The notes beneath the pieces were generated by a model, which made no database searches, was not told the DNA's origin, and saw only the letters and a list, made by a program, of their open reading frames with translations. A DNA stretch of 64,000 nucleotides from Pseudoxanthomonas sp. Root630 (GTDB taxonomy: Bacteria; Pseudomonadota; Gammaproteobacteria; Xanthomonadales; Xanthomonadaceae): contig NZ_LMGY01000018.1 in NCBI RefSeq assembly GCF_001427585.1, forward strand, positions 124,001 to 188,000, given 5' to 3'. The position numbers were made by a program, and so were the translations under genes. Positions 10,593 to 19,400 of this stretch are shown here, one piece after another (within the stretch, counting starts at the first letter, position 1; the number at the start of each line of letters is the position of its first letter).

Positions 10593-11680
10593 ACGAACTG
10601 TTGATCAACGCTGTCGGCCCCCTGCGCGAGTGGTTCTTCGGGCTGGGCGACATCGGCATGGTGCTGTGGATCGTGCTGAAGATCCTGGTGGTCGCCATGC
10701 CGGTGATCATTTCGGTCGCGTTCTACGTGGTCTGGGAACGCAAGCTGATCGGCTGGATGCACGTGCGCCACGGGCCGATGTACGTGGGCATGGGCATCTT
10801 CCAGGCCTTCGCCGACGTGTTCAAACTGCTGTTCAAGGAAATCATCCAGCCCAGCAGCGCGCAGAAGGCGATGTACGTGATCGCGCCGCTGATCGTGCTT
10901 GCGCCGGCATTCGCCGCGTGGGCGGTGGTGCCGTTCGACTACCAGCTGGTGCTGTCCAACGCCAACGCCGGCCTGCTGTACCTGCTGGCGATGACCTCGT
11001 TGGGCGTGTACGGCATCATCATCGCCGGCTGGGCATCGAACTCGAAGTACGCGTTCCTGGGCGCGATGCGCTCCGCTGCGCAGGTCGTCAGCTACGAAAT
11101 CGCGATGGGCTTCGCGCTGGTGGGCGTGCTGATCGCCGCCGGCAGCCTGAACCTCACCGACATCGTGATGGCGCAGGCCGGCGACGCCGGCTTCTTCGAG
11201 TGGTTCTGGTTCCCGCTGTTCCCGCTGTTCATCGTGTACTGGGTGTCCGGCGTGGCGGAGACCAACCGCTCGCCGTTCGACGTGGTGGAAGGCGAGTCGG
11301 AGATCGTGGCCGGCCACATGGTGGAGTACTCCGGCGCGGCATTCGCGCTGTTCTTCCTGGCCGAGTACGCCAACATGATCCTGGTCAGCTTCCTGATCTC
11401 GATCTTCTTCGTCGGTGGCTGGCTCAGCCCGCTGCAGGGCCTGGTCACTGCCGATGTGTCGCCGTGGGTCAACTGGATATGGACCGGCGGCTGGCCGTGG
11501 CTGCTGCTGAAGGTGCTGTTCTTCGCCAGTGCCTACATCTGGTTCCGCGCCAGCTTCCCGCGCTACCGCTACGACCAGATCATGCGGCTGGGATGGAAGG
11601 TGTTCATCCCGCTCACGATCTTCTGGATCGCGGTGACGGCGTTGCTGGTGTTCTTCGGCGTGTTCGAGAAGGGTGTGTAA
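10589..11680 (+). CDS. nuoH: NADH-quinone oxidoreductase subunit H
   Basis: Membrane subunit that joins the peripheral and membrane arms and helps form the quinone tunnel. The 363 residues have about eight membrane helices, the first-loop [15 protein letters not shown] signature and the acidic [18 protein letters not shown]-type loop. It overlaps nuoG as ATGA and sits 3 bp before nuoI. Confidence 0.98.
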   Translation: MNELLINAVGPLREWFFGLGDIGMVLWIVLKILVVAMPVIISVAFYVVWERKLIGWMHVRHGPMYVGMGIFQAFADVFKLLFKEIIQPSSAQKAMYVIAPLIVLAPAFAAWAVVPFDYQLVLSNANAGLLYLLAMTSLGVYGIIIAGWASNSKYAFLGAMRSAAQVVSYEIAMGFALVGVLIAAGSLNLTDIVMAQAGDAGFFEWFWFPLFPLFIVYWVSGVAETNRSPFDVVEGESEIVAGHMVEYSGAAFALFFLAEYANMILVSFLISIFFVGGWLSPLQGLVTADVSPWVNWIWTGGWPWLLLKVLFFASAYIWFRASFPRYRYDQIMRLGWKVFIPLTIFWIAVTALLVFFGVFEKGV

Positions 11681-11683
11681 GAC

Positions 11684-12172
11684 ATGAGCAACGTTGTGCA
11701 CTACTTCAAGAGCCTGATGCTGCTGGAGCTGCTCCAGGGCCTGTGGCTGACGCTGAAGTACACCTTCAAGCCGAAGTACACGCTGATGTACCCGATGGAG
11801 AAGTTCCCGCAGTCGCCGCGCTTCCGCGGCCTGCACGCGCTGCGCCGCTATCCGAACGGCGAAGAGCGCTGCATCGCCTGCAAGCTGTGCGAAGCCGTGT
11901 GCCCGGCGCTGGCGATCACCATCGACTCGGCTCCGCGCGAGGATGGCACCCGCCGCACCACGCGCTACGACATCGACCTGTTCAAGTGCATCTACTGCGG
12001 CTTCTGCGAGGAGAGCTGCCCGGTGGATTCGATCGTGGAAACGCACGTGCTGGAGTACCACTTCGACAAGCGCGGGCAGAACATCGTCACCAAGCCGCAG
12101 CTGCTGGCGATCGGCGACCGGCTGGAAGCCGAGATCGCCGAGCGCCGCGCCGCCGACGCCGCCTTCCGTTGA
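11684..12172 (+). CDS. nuoI: NADH-quinone oxidoreductase subunit I
   Basis: Ferredoxin-like subunit with clusters N6a and N6b. The 162 residues carry two complete CxxCxxCxxxCP motifs: [12 protein letters not shown] and [12 protein letters not shown]. An amphipathic N-terminal segment fits its docking on NuoH. It lies 3 bp after nuoH and 10 bp before nuoJ. Confidence 0.98.
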   Translation: MSNVVHYFKSLMLLELLQGLWLTLKYTFKPKYTLMYPMEKFPQSPRFRGLHALRRYPNGEERCIACKLCEAVCPALAITIDSAPREDGTRRTTRYDIDLFKCIYCGFCEESCPVDSIVETHVLEYHFDKRGQNIVTKPQLLAIGDRLEAEIAERRAADAAFR

Positions 12173-12182
12173 GGTCCGAAGC

Positions 12183-12836
12183 ATGGATTGGGTCCTGATC
12201 AGTTTCTACGCCTTCGCCACCGTCGCGGTCATCGCCGCCGGCGCGGTGATCAGCGTGCGCAACCCGGTGCATGCCGTGCTGTGCCTCATCCTGACGTTCT
12301 TCTCGGTGGCCTGCACCTGGCTGCTGGTGGGCGCTGAGTTCCTGGGCGTCGCCCTGATCCTCGTCTACGTGGGCGCGGTGATGGTGCTGTTCCTGTTCGT
12401 GGTGATGATGCTCGACATCGACATCGTCAAGATCCGCGAGGGCTGGGTGAAGTTCCTGCCGATCGGCCTGTTGGTGGCCGTGGTGATGCTGGGCCAGATG
12501 CTGGTGCTGATCGGCATCAAGGCACGCACCGCCACGCCGTTCCCGGACAACGCCGCCTCGGCCGCCGCCGATGTGTCGAACACGGCCTGGCTGGCGCGCT
12601 CGCTGTTCACCGAGTTCCTGCTGCCGTTCGAATTCGCCGCCGTCATCCTGACCGTGGCCGTCGTGGCCGCCGTCATGCTGACGCTGCGCAAGCGCACCGG
12701 TAACAAGACGCAGGACCCGGCAGAGCAGTCGCGGGTCAAGGCCAGCGACCGCATCCGCCTGGTGTCGATGCCGGCCGAGAAGCCGGTGCGCGAAGTGCCG
12801 GCCAGCGCGCCGGTGGAAGGGGAGGGCAAGGCATGA
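12183..12836 (+). CDS. nuoJ: NADH-quinone oxidoreductase subunit J
   Basis: Membrane-arm subunit of 217 residues with five predicted helices and the [19 protein letters not shown] segment containing the pi-bulge helix. A C-terminal hydrophilic tail of some 45 residues follows the last helix. The ATG at 12183 gives a direct start at MDWVLISFY; the longer same-frame reading enters nuoI. It overlaps nuoK by 4 bp. Confidence 0.97.
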   Translation: MDWVLISFYAFATVAVIAAGAVISVRNPVHAVLCLILTFFSVACTWLLVGAEFLGVALILVYVGAVMVLFLFVVMMLDIDIVKIREGWVKFLPIGLLVAVVMLGQMLVLIGIKARTATPFPDNAASAAADVSNTAWLARSLFTEFLLPFEFAAVILTVAVVAAVMLTLRKRTGNKTQDPAEQSRVKASDRIRLVSMPAEKPVREVPASAPVEGEGKA

Positions 12837-13138
12837 TTTCCGTAGGCCACCTGCTGGCGCTGGGCGCGGTGCTGTTCTGCATCAGCCTGGCCGGTATCTT
12901 CCTCAACCGGAAGAACGTCATCGTCCTGTTGATGTCGATCGAACTGATGCTGCTGTCGGTCAACATCAACTTCGTCGCGTTCTCGCGCGAGCTGGGCGAC
13001 GCCGCCGGGCAGATCTTCGTCTTCTTCATCCTCACCGTGGCCGCGGCCGAGGCCGCCATCGGCCTGGCGATCCTGGTCACCCTGTTCCGCACGCGGCGCA
13101 CGATCAACGTGGCCGAAGTCGATACGCTCAAAGGCTGA
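12833..13138 (+). CDS. nuoK: NADH-quinone oxidoreductase subunit K
   Basis: Small proton-channel subunit of 101 residues with three membrane helices. The conserved buried glutamates are in [10 protein letters not shown] (first) and [10 protein letters not shown] (second). Start overlaps nuoJ as ATGA. Confidence 0.98.
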   Translation: MISVGHLLALGAVLFCISLAGIFLNRKNVIVLLMSIELMLLSVNINFVAFSRELGDAAGQIFVFFILTVAAAEAAIGLAILVTLFRTRRTINVAEVDTLKG

Positions 13139-13145
13139 TGCACCG

Positions 13146-15374
13146 ATGACCGGTATGGAAGTCCTCCTCTCCAAGAACGTGCTGCTGGCGGTCGTGCTGG
13201 CGCCGCTGCTGGGCTCGATCATCGCCGGCCTGTTCGGCCGGCTGGTGGGACGCGCCGGCGCGCACACGGCCACCATCCTGGGCGTGGCGGTCAGCTGCGC
13301 GTTGTCCTGCTGGGTGCTGTACCAGTTGGCGGTGCAGGGCGCGTCGCCGTTCAACGAGAACCTGTACACGTTCTTCGAGGTCGGCAACTACACCGGCCAC
13401 GTCGGCTTCATGATCGACAAGCTCACCGCGATGATGATGGTCGTGGTGACCTTCGTGTCGCTGCTGGTCCACGTCTACACGATCGGCTACATGGCCGAGG
13501 ATCCGGGTTACCAGCGCTTCTTCAGCTACATCTCGCTGTTCACCTTCAGCATGCTGATGCTGGTGATGAGCAACAACTTCCTGCAGCTGTTCTTCGGCTG
13601 GGAAGCCGTGGGCCTGGTGTCCTACCTGCTGATCGGTTTCTGGTTCAAGCGCCCCACGGCGATCTTCGCCAACATGAAGGCGTTCCTGGTCAACCGCGTC
13701 GGCGACTTCGGCTTCCTGCTGGGCATCGGCTGTGTGCTGCTGATGTTCGGTACGCTGGACTACGCCACGGTGTTCGCCAATGCCTCGCTGCTGGCGGGCA
13801 AGGCCGCGCCAGTCTGGTCGGGCGCGATCACGGTGTTCGGCCACACGACGCAGGTGCTGGATCAGCCGGTGATCTGGTCGATGGCCACGCTCACCTGCAT
13901 CTGCCTGTTCATCGGCGCCATGGGCAAGTCGGCGCAGGTGCCGCTGCACGTCTGGCTGCCCGACTCGATGGAAGGCCCCACCCCGATTTCCGCGCTGATC
14001 CATGCGGCGACGATGGTGACCGCCGGCATCTTCATGGTGGCGCGCATGTCGCCGCTGTTCGAGCTGTCGCAGACCGCGCTGGACTTCGTGTTGTTCATCG
14101 GCGCGACGACGGCACTGTTCACCGGCCTGATCGGCATCGTGCAGAACGACATCAAGCGCGTGGTCGCGTACTCCACGCTGTCGCAGCTGGGCTACATGAC
14201 GGTCGCGCTGGGCGTGTCCGCCTATTCGGCGGCGGTGTTCCATCTGATGACGCACGCCTTCTTCAAGGCGCTGCTGTTCCTGGCGGCCGGCTCGGTCATC
14301 ATCGGCATGCACCACGAGCAGGACATGCGGAAGATGGGTGGCTTGCGCAAGTACATGCCCATCACCTGGATCACCAGCCTGATCGGCACGCTGGCGCTCG
14401 TCGGTACGCCGTTCTTCTCGGGCTTCTACTCGAAGGACACCATCATCGAGGCCGCGAAGAGCCACCAGCACATGGCCCAGGAGTTCGGCGGGAAGCTGGC
14501 GGAGCTTGGCATGATGGCGCCGCAGGACGTGCACGGCCCCAGCGTATGGATCGCCAACTACGGTTACTGGGCGGTGCTGCTGGGCGTGTTCGTCACCAGT
14601 TTCTACAGTTTCCGCCTGCTGTACCTGACCTTCCACGGCAAGGAACGTTTCCGCGACGCGCACGGCGACCATGGCCACGCGCATGACGACCATGCCCATG
14701 ACGATCATGCCCATGACGATCATGCCCACGACGAGCATGGCCATCACGGTGTGCATGAGCCGCACGAATCCCCGTGGGTGGTCACCCTGCCGCTGGTGCT
14801 GCTGGCGATCCCGTCCATCGTGATCGGCTTCTTCACCATCGGCCCGATGCTGTTCGGTACCGACTGGACGGGCCACCACGAGGTGACGCCGTTCTTCCTG
14901 GGCGCGATCGACTTCATCACGCCGGCGTCGGACACGGTGGCCGTCTTGAAGGAAGAGTTCTGGCACGGTCCTGTCGCGTATGCGATCCACGGTATGAAGG
15001 CGTGGCCCTTCTGGCTGGCGCTCGGGGGCTTCCTGCTGGCGACATTGCTCTACCTCGTCAAGCCGGAGTGGCCGGGCAAGATCCGCAGCAGCGCGGTCGG
15101 TGCCTTCCTGACCAACATCCTGGACAAGAAATACTGGGCCGACCACCTGTGGATCAACGGGTTCGCGCGCGGTGGCGTGAAGCTGGGCCAGGTCTCGCGT
15201 GCGATCGACAGCCATGTCATCGACGGCGCGGCGGTCAACGGGACGGCGAAGCTGGTCGACCTGGGCGCGCAGCTGCTGCGCAAGACCCAGTCCGGCTACC
15301 TGTACCACTATGCGTTCGCGATGATCATCGGCCTGATCCTGCTGCTGGGCGCGGTCATCAAGTTTTGGCAGTAA
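13146..15374 (+). CDS. nuoL: NADH-quinone oxidoreductase subunit L with His/Asp-rich loop
   Basis: Antiporter-like proton-pumping subunit at the distal end of complex I; 742 residues, longer than the 613 of E. coli. The antiporter core (about 65-420) shows FFGWEAVGLVSYLL and VPLHVWLPDSMEGPTPISALIHAATMVTAG. Residues about 506-541 are an inserted loop rich in His, Asp and Ala, built on a 15-bp tandem repeat (HDDHA units). Hydrophobic helices resume after it, and the C-terminus fits the long lateral helix and its anchor. Reading frame is intact. Confidence 0.97.
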   Translation: MTGMEVLLSKNVLLAVVLAPLLGSIIAGLFGRLVGRAGAHTATILGVAVSCALSCWVLYQLAVQGASPFNENLYTFFEVGNYTGHVGFMIDKLTAMMMVVVTFVSLLVHVYTIGYMAEDPGYQRFFSYISLFTFSMLMLVMSNNFLQLFFGWEAVGLVSYLLIGFWFKRPTAIFANMKAFLVNRVGDFGFLLGIGCVLLMFGTLDYATVFANASLLAGKAAPVWSGAITVFGHTTQVLDQPVIWSMATLTCICLFIGAMGKSAQVPLHVWLPDSMEGPTPISALIHAATMVTAGIFMVARMSPLFELSQTALDFVLFIGATTALFTGLIGIVQNDIKRVVAYSTLSQLGYMTVALGVSAYSAAVFHLMTHAFFKALLFLAAGSVIIGMHHEQDMRKMGGLRKYMPITWITSLIGTLALVGTPFFSGFYSKDTIIEAAKSHQHMAQEFGGKLAELGMMAPQDVHGPSVWIANYGYWAVLLGVFVTSFYSFRLLYLTFHGKERFRDAHGDHGHAHDDHAHDDHAHDDHAHDEHGHHGVHEPHESPWVVTLPLVLLAIPSIVIGFFTIGPMLFGTDWTGHHEVTPFFLGAIDFITPASDTVAVLKEEFWHGPVAYAIHGMKAWPFWLALGGFLLATLLYLVKPEWPGKIRSSAVGAFLTNILDKKYWADHLWINGFARGGVKLGQVSRAIDSHVIDGAAVNGTAKLVDLGAQLLRKTQSGYLYHYAFAMIIGLILLLGAVIKFWQ
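14661..14765 (+). repeat. 15-bp tandem repeat encoding HDDHA units within nuoL
   Basis: About four near-identical 15-bp units (CATGACGAYCATGCC type) lie at 14682-14735 and sit within a wider His-rich stretch. Each unit encodes HDDHA, so copy-number change keeps the reading frame. Confidence 0.8.
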
Positions 15375-15432
15375 CGACCTGACGTAGCCGCTCGCGGAAC
15401 GTCCTGGCGAAGAACTCAACGGATATCACAAC

Positions 15433-16944
15433 GTGTCGAACTGGCCCCTGCTTAGTGTTCTGATCTGGCTGCCCATCCTGGGTGGCGCGCTGGTGCTCGC
15501 GCTAGGCAACGCCCGCGCGAACGCGGCCCGTTGGCTGAGCTTCGCAGTGGCGGTGCTGACCTTCGTGTTCAGCCTGGGCTTGCTGAGTGGCTTCGACTAC
15601 GCCAACCCGGGCCTGCAGTTCGTCGAGAGCCACGCCTGGATCCCGAGCTTCGACATCCACTACAACCTGGGTGCCGACGGCATCGCCGTGGCCCTGCTGC
15701 TGCTCAATACGCTGATCACGGTGCTGACGCTGGCGGGTGCATGGGGTTCGGTGAACAAGCGCGTGGCCCAGTACGTGGCCGCGTTCCTGATCCTCGAAGG
15801 CCTGACCAACGGCATCTTCGCGTCCAGCGACGCCGTGCTGTTCTACGTGTTCTTCGAGGCGATGCTGATCCCGATGTTCCTCATCATCGGTGTCTGGGGC
15901 GGTCCGCGCCGCATCTACGCCTCGCTGAAGTTCTTCCTGTACACGTTCCTGGGCTCGGTGCTGATGCTGGTCGGCCTGGTGTACCTGTACATCAAGGGCG
16001 GCAGCTTCCAGCTGGCCGACCTGTACGCGATGCCGCTGAGCATGAAGGAACAGACCTGGCTGTTCTTCGCCTTCCTGATCGCGTTCGCGGTGAAGATCCC
16101 GATGTTCCCGGTGCACACGTGGTTGCCGGACGCGCACGTGGAAGCGCCGACCGCCGGTTCCGTGATCCTGGCGGCGATCGCACTGAAGATCGGCGGCTAC
16201 GGCCTGCTGCGCTTCAGCCTTCCGATCGTGCCGGATGCCGGCCACGAATGGGCGATGTTCGTCATCGTGCTGTCCTTGATCGCCGTGGTCTACGTGGGCC
16301 TGGTGGCGCTGGTGCAGGACGACATGAAGAAGCTGATCGCCTATTCGTCGGTCTCGCACATGGGCTTCGTGACGCTGGGCATCTTCATCGCGTTCACGCT
16401 GGTGCGCGACCTCGGCTACCTGGATACGGCCCGCCTGGGCCTGCAGGGCGCGATGGTCCAGATGATCAGCCACGGCTTCATCTCCGGCGCGATGTTCACC
16501 TGCGTGGGCGTGCTGTACGACCGCATGCACACCCGCATGATCAAGGACTACGGCGGCGTCATCAACACGATGCCGTGGTTCGGTGCGTTCTTCATCCTGT
16601 TCGGCATGGCCAACTCCGGCCTGCCGGGCACGAGCGGCTTCGTCGGCGAATTCATGGTGATCCTGGCGAGCTTCCAGCAGCACCCGTTGATCGCATTCTT
16701 CGCCGCCGCGACGCTGGTGATCGGCGCGGCGTACACGCTGTGGCTGGTGAAGCGCGTGATCCTGGGTGATGTGGCCAATGCCCACGTGGCCGAACTGAAG
16801 GACGTGTCCCTGCGCGAAGCGCTGGTGCTGGGTGGCTTCGCGGTGTGCGTGCTGGCCCTGGGCGTGTACCCCAAGCCGCTGACCGACCTGATGGAGCCGT
16901 CGATCGCGCAACTGGCGATGCAGCTCGCCAACAGCAAGCTGTAA
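15433..16944 (+). CDS. nuoM: NADH-quinone oxidoreductase subunit M
   Basis: Antiporter-like proton-pumping subunit, 503 residues, about 14 membrane helices. FYVFFEAMLIPMFLIIGVWGG carries the conserved acidic residue of the proton channel; VHTWLPDAHVEAPTAGSVILA is the other family signature. It starts with GTG, 58 bp after nuoL. Confidence 0.98.
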   Translation: MSNWPLLSVLIWLPILGGALVLALGNARANAARWLSFAVAVLTFVFSLGLLSGFDYANPGLQFVESHAWIPSFDIHYNLGADGIAVALLLLNTLITVLTLAGAWGSVNKRVAQYVAAFLILEGLTNGIFASSDAVLFYVFFEAMLIPMFLIIGVWGGPRRIYASLKFFLYTFLGSVLMLVGLVYLYIKGGSFQLADLYAMPLSMKEQTWLFFAFLIAFAVKIPMFPVHTWLPDAHVEAPTAGSVILAAIALKIGGYGLLRFSLPIVPDAGHEWAMFVIVLSLIAVVYVGLVALVQDDMKKLIAYSSVSHMGFVTLGIFIAFTLVRDLGYLDTARLGLQGAMVQMISHGFISGAMFTCVGVLYDRMHTRMIKDYGGVINTMPWFGAFFILFGMANSGLPGTSGFVGEFMVILASFQQHPLIAFFAAATLVIGAAYTLWLVKRVILGDVANAHVAELKDVSLREALVLGGFAVCVLALGVYPKPLTDLMEPSIAQLAMQLANSKL

Positions 16945-16953
16945 GGACGAACC

Positions 16954-18417
16954 ATGACGACGCCGATGCCCATCTCCGCCGCCGACCTGCAGCCGCTGCT
17001 GCCCGAGTTGACCCTCATCGCCGGCGCGTTCGCGCTGCTGATGCTGGACCTGTTCCTGGATGCTTCCCGCCGCGTGATCACCCATGCCCTGGCGCTGGCC
17101 GTGATGGTCGCGGTGGTCTGGATGCTGGCCACGGGCGTGGGCGGGCAGGGCAGCGTGTTCAGCGGCATGTTCGTGCGCGACACCCTGGCCGACGTCAGCA
17201 AGGTCGTGATCGTCGCGGTCAGCGCGCTGTCGCTGGTCTACGGCTGGCCCTACCTGCGCGAGCGCAACCTGTATCCGGGCGAGGCGCCCGTGCTGGTGAT
17301 GTTCGCCACGGCCGGCATGATGATGATGGTGTCCGCCGGCAGCCTGGTGATGATGTACCTGGGCCTGGAACTGCTGGCGCTGTGCTCCTACGCCCTGGTC
17401 GCGCTGAACCGCGATGACGGACTGTCGACCGAAGCGGCGATGAAGTACATCGTCCTCGGGTCGCTGGCCTCGGGCCTGCTGCTGTACGGCATGTCGCTGG
17501 TGTACGGCGCGACCGCTTCTCTGCACCTGCCCGCGATCTTCCAGGCCACGGGCGATGCGCTCGCCGGTGGCGGCGACCAGCGCATGCTGCTGCTGACCGG
17601 CGTGGTGTTCATGGTGGCCGGCGTGGCCTTCAAGCTGGGCGCGGCCCCGTTCCATATGTGGCTGCCCGACGTCTACCAGGGCGCGCCAACGCCGGTGACG
17701 CTGTTCATCAGCGCCGCTCCCAAGCTCGCGGCGTTCGGCATGGCGTTCCGCCTGTTGCAGGACGGCGTGGGTCCTGCGGCGGCCCAGTGGCAGTGGCTGC
17801 TGGCCGGCCTGGCCGCGGCGTCGCTGGTGATCGGCAACGTCATCGCGATCGCCCAGACCAATCTCAAGCGGATGCTGGCGTACTCCACGGTGTCGCACGT
17901 GGGCTTCCTGCTGGTGGGCTTCGCCGGTGGTGGCGAAGTCGGCTACTCGGCGGCCCTGTTCTATGCGATCAGCTACGCCATCATGTCTGCCGCGGCTTTC
18001 GGCGCCATCATCGTGCTGTCACGCCAGGGTTTCGAAGCCGACAAGATCGACGACTTCAAGGGACTGAACGCCCGCAACCCCTGGCAGGCCGGCCTAGTGT
18101 TGTGCGTGATGGCTTCGCTGGCCGGCATCCCGCCGTTCCTGGGTTTCTGGGCGAAGCTCGTGGTGCTGGGTGCCGCGGTGAATGGCGGTTTCCTGTGGTT
18201 GGCGATCCTTGGCGTGCTGTGCGCGGTGATCGGTGCGTTCTACTACCTGCGCGTGATCAAGGTGATGTACTTCGACGAGCCGGTGGGCGAATTGCCGCCG
18301 CCGCGCGCCGATCGCGTGGTGCCGCTGGTGTTCGGCGTCAACGCGCTGGGCCTGCTGGTGCTGGGCATTGCCTGGAATCCGATCATGGCGTGGTGCAAGC
18401 TGGCGTTCGCTGGCTGA
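16954..18417 (+). CDS. nuoN: NADH-quinone oxidoreductase subunit N
   Basis: Third antiporter-like subunit, 487 residues, last gene of the nuo operon. MYLGLELLALCSYALVA and PFHMWLPDVYQGAPTPVT are characteristic. It lies 9 bp after nuoM. No clear T-run terminator follows; the next unit has its own promoter at 18503-18531. Confidence 0.98.
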   Translation: MTTPMPISAADLQPLLPELTLIAGAFALLMLDLFLDASRRVITHALALAVMVAVVWMLATGVGGQGSVFSGMFVRDTLADVSKVVIVAVSALSLVYGWPYLRERNLYPGEAPVLVMFATAGMMMMVSAGSLVMMYLGLELLALCSYALVALNRDDGLSTEAAMKYIVLGSLASGLLLYGMSLVYGATASLHLPAIFQATGDALAGGGDQRMLLLTGVVFMVAGVAFKLGAAPFHMWLPDVYQGAPTPVTLFISAAPKLAAFGMAFRLLQDGVGPAAAQWQWLLAGLAAASLVIGNVIAIAQTNLKRMLAYSTVSHVGFLLVGFAGGGEVGYSAALFYAISYAIMSAAAFGAIIVLSRQGFEADKIDDFKGLNARNPWQAGLVLCVMASLAGIPPFLGFWAKLVVLGAAVNGGFLWLAILGVLCAVIGAFYYLRVIKVMYFDEPVGELPPPRADRVVPLVFGVNALGLLVLGIAWNPIMAWCKLAFAG

Positions 18418-18502
18418 GCCTGTCACACCGGGGGAGCGTCGGCCCGACCAGGGCCGGCAACGCGCGATGAACGCGATCCCTCACGCCGATAGCCGACAAG
18501 GC

Positions 18503-18531
18503 TTGCAATAAACCGGCGCATTCATCATAAT
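18503..18531 (+). promoter_or_regulatory. Sigma-70-type promoter for initiator tRNA / rimP-nusA operon
   Basis: TTGCAA (18503-18508) and CATAAT (18526-18531) are separated by 17 bp, ideal for sigma-70. The tRNA 5' end begins 11 bp after the -10 hexamer, so the primary transcript would carry only a few leader bases. Confidence 0.75.
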
Positions 18532-18542
18532 TTCGCTTCTGC

Positions 18543-18619
18543 TGCGGGGTGGAGCAGTCTGGCAGCTCGTCGGGCTCATAACCCGAAGGTCGCAGGTTCA
18601 AATCCTGCCCCCGCTACCA
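18543..18619 (+). tRNA. metY: Initiator tRNA-fMet (anticodon CAT), metY position
   Basis: 77 nt with encoded CCA. The anticodon stem TCGGG/CCCGA holds the three consecutive G-C pairs that mark initiator tRNAs, with loop CTCATAA giving anticodon CAT. Position 1 (T) faces position 72 (T): an unpaired 1-72 is another initiator hallmark, although the textbook case is C1-A72. The T-arm is GCAGG TTCAAAT CCTGC. Its place just upstream of rimP-nusA-infB matches E. coli metY. Confidence 0.95.
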
Positions 18620-18631
18620 TGTTTATCCGAA

Positions 18632-18694
18632 GTCGCCTGGTACAGGCGACCGACGAAAAGCCTGGGCACGCAACGACGCATGTTCCCGTCGTTG
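18632..18694 (+). other. Two stem-loops in the metY-rimP spacer
   Basis: GTCGCCTG/CAGGCGAC closes a GTA loop at 18632-18650. CAACGACG/CGTCGTTG closes an 8-nt loop at 18671-18694. Neither is followed by a T run, so they are more likely processing or protective structures than terminators. Confidence 0.5.
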
Positions 18695-18715
18695 CACCGA
18701 CATCCAGCGTATCGG

Positions 18716-18746
18716 ACAAGGGGCCCATCGGGCCCCTTGTTTGTTT
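18716..18746 (+). terminator. Rho-independent terminator or attenuator between metY and rimP
   Basis: An 11-bp perfect stem (ACAAGGGGCCC with GGGCCCCTTGT, loop ATC) is followed by TTGTTT. Terminators between metY and the nusA operon are known in E. coli, where partial read-through feeds the downstream genes. Confidence 0.8.
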
Positions 18747-18785
18747 CAGCGACACGCAGAACCACGAACCATCGGCAGCGAACCC

Positions 18786-19397
18786 GTGAGCGACAAGGCC
18801 AACGACATCGCCAACTTGCTGGCACCCACCGTCCAGGCACTGGGCGTGGAACTGCTGGGCATCGAATATCTGCCGGCGCCCGGCGGCGCCACGGTGCGCC
18901 TGTACATCGATGTGCAGGAAGCCGAACGCGCCACGCGCCACGTCAATATCGAAGACTGCGAAGCCGTGAGCCGCGAGGTCTCCGCGCAACTGGACGTCGA
19001 GGATCCGATCACCGGCAATTACACGCTGGAAGTTTCCTCGCCGGGCGTGGATCGTCCGTTGTTCCAACTGGAGCACTACGCGCGCTTCGTCGGCGACTCG
19101 GCCAAGGTGGTCATGAAGCTCCCGCAGGATGGCCGTCGCCGCCTGCAGGGCGTGATCAGCCGCATCGAGGGCGGCGACATCGTGTTCACCGTCGACGGCG
19201 CCGAGCTGAAGGTCGCCTTCGACAACATCGACAAGGGTCGCCTGGTTCCCGACTGGGCCGCCCTGGGCCTGGCGCCCGAAAAACCCGGTGGTGCCCGCAA
19301 GGCTCCCGCCAAGGCGGGCGACGCCAAGCGTGCGCCGGCCAAGAAAGCCAAGAAAAAACCCAACCAACCGGCGGCCCGCAAGCCGCGCGCGGAGTGA
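18786..19397 (+). CDS. rimP: Ribosome maturation factor RimP
   Basis: Cytosolic factor needed for 30S subunit maturation. The 203-residue product has the N-terminal alpha-beta domain (GVELLGIEY near residue 20), the SSPGVDRPL motif near residue 85 and the SH3-like C-terminal domain. The GTG at 18786 is chosen because homology begins there; the ATG at 18741 lies in the terminator region. A Lys/Ala/Pro-rich tail of about 40 residues follows the conserved domains and is longer than in E. coli (150 residues). Confidence 0.95.
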   Translation: MSDKANDIANLLAPTVQALGVELLGIEYLPAPGGATVRLYIDVQEAERATRHVNIEDCEAVSREVSAQLDVEDPITGNYTLEVSSPGVDRPLFQLEHYARFVGDSAKVVMKLPQDGRRRLQGVISRIEGGDIVFTVDGAELKVAFDNIDKGRLVPDWAALGLAPEKPGGARKAPAKAGDAKRAPAKKAKKKPNQPAARKPRAE

Positions 19398-19400
19398 TCA

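Noticed and set aside
14682-14735. Possible CRISPR or other direct-repeat array
   Set aside because: 15-bp units without spacers, in frame inside nuoL and encoding HDDHA.
13128-15419. Long antisense open frame opposite nuoL (about 763 codons)
   Set aside because: High-GC shadow of nuoL; composition is low-complexity and His/Arg/Gln-rich with no domain. The same holds for long antisense frames across nuoD, nuoF, nuoG, nuoN, nusA, infB and pnp.
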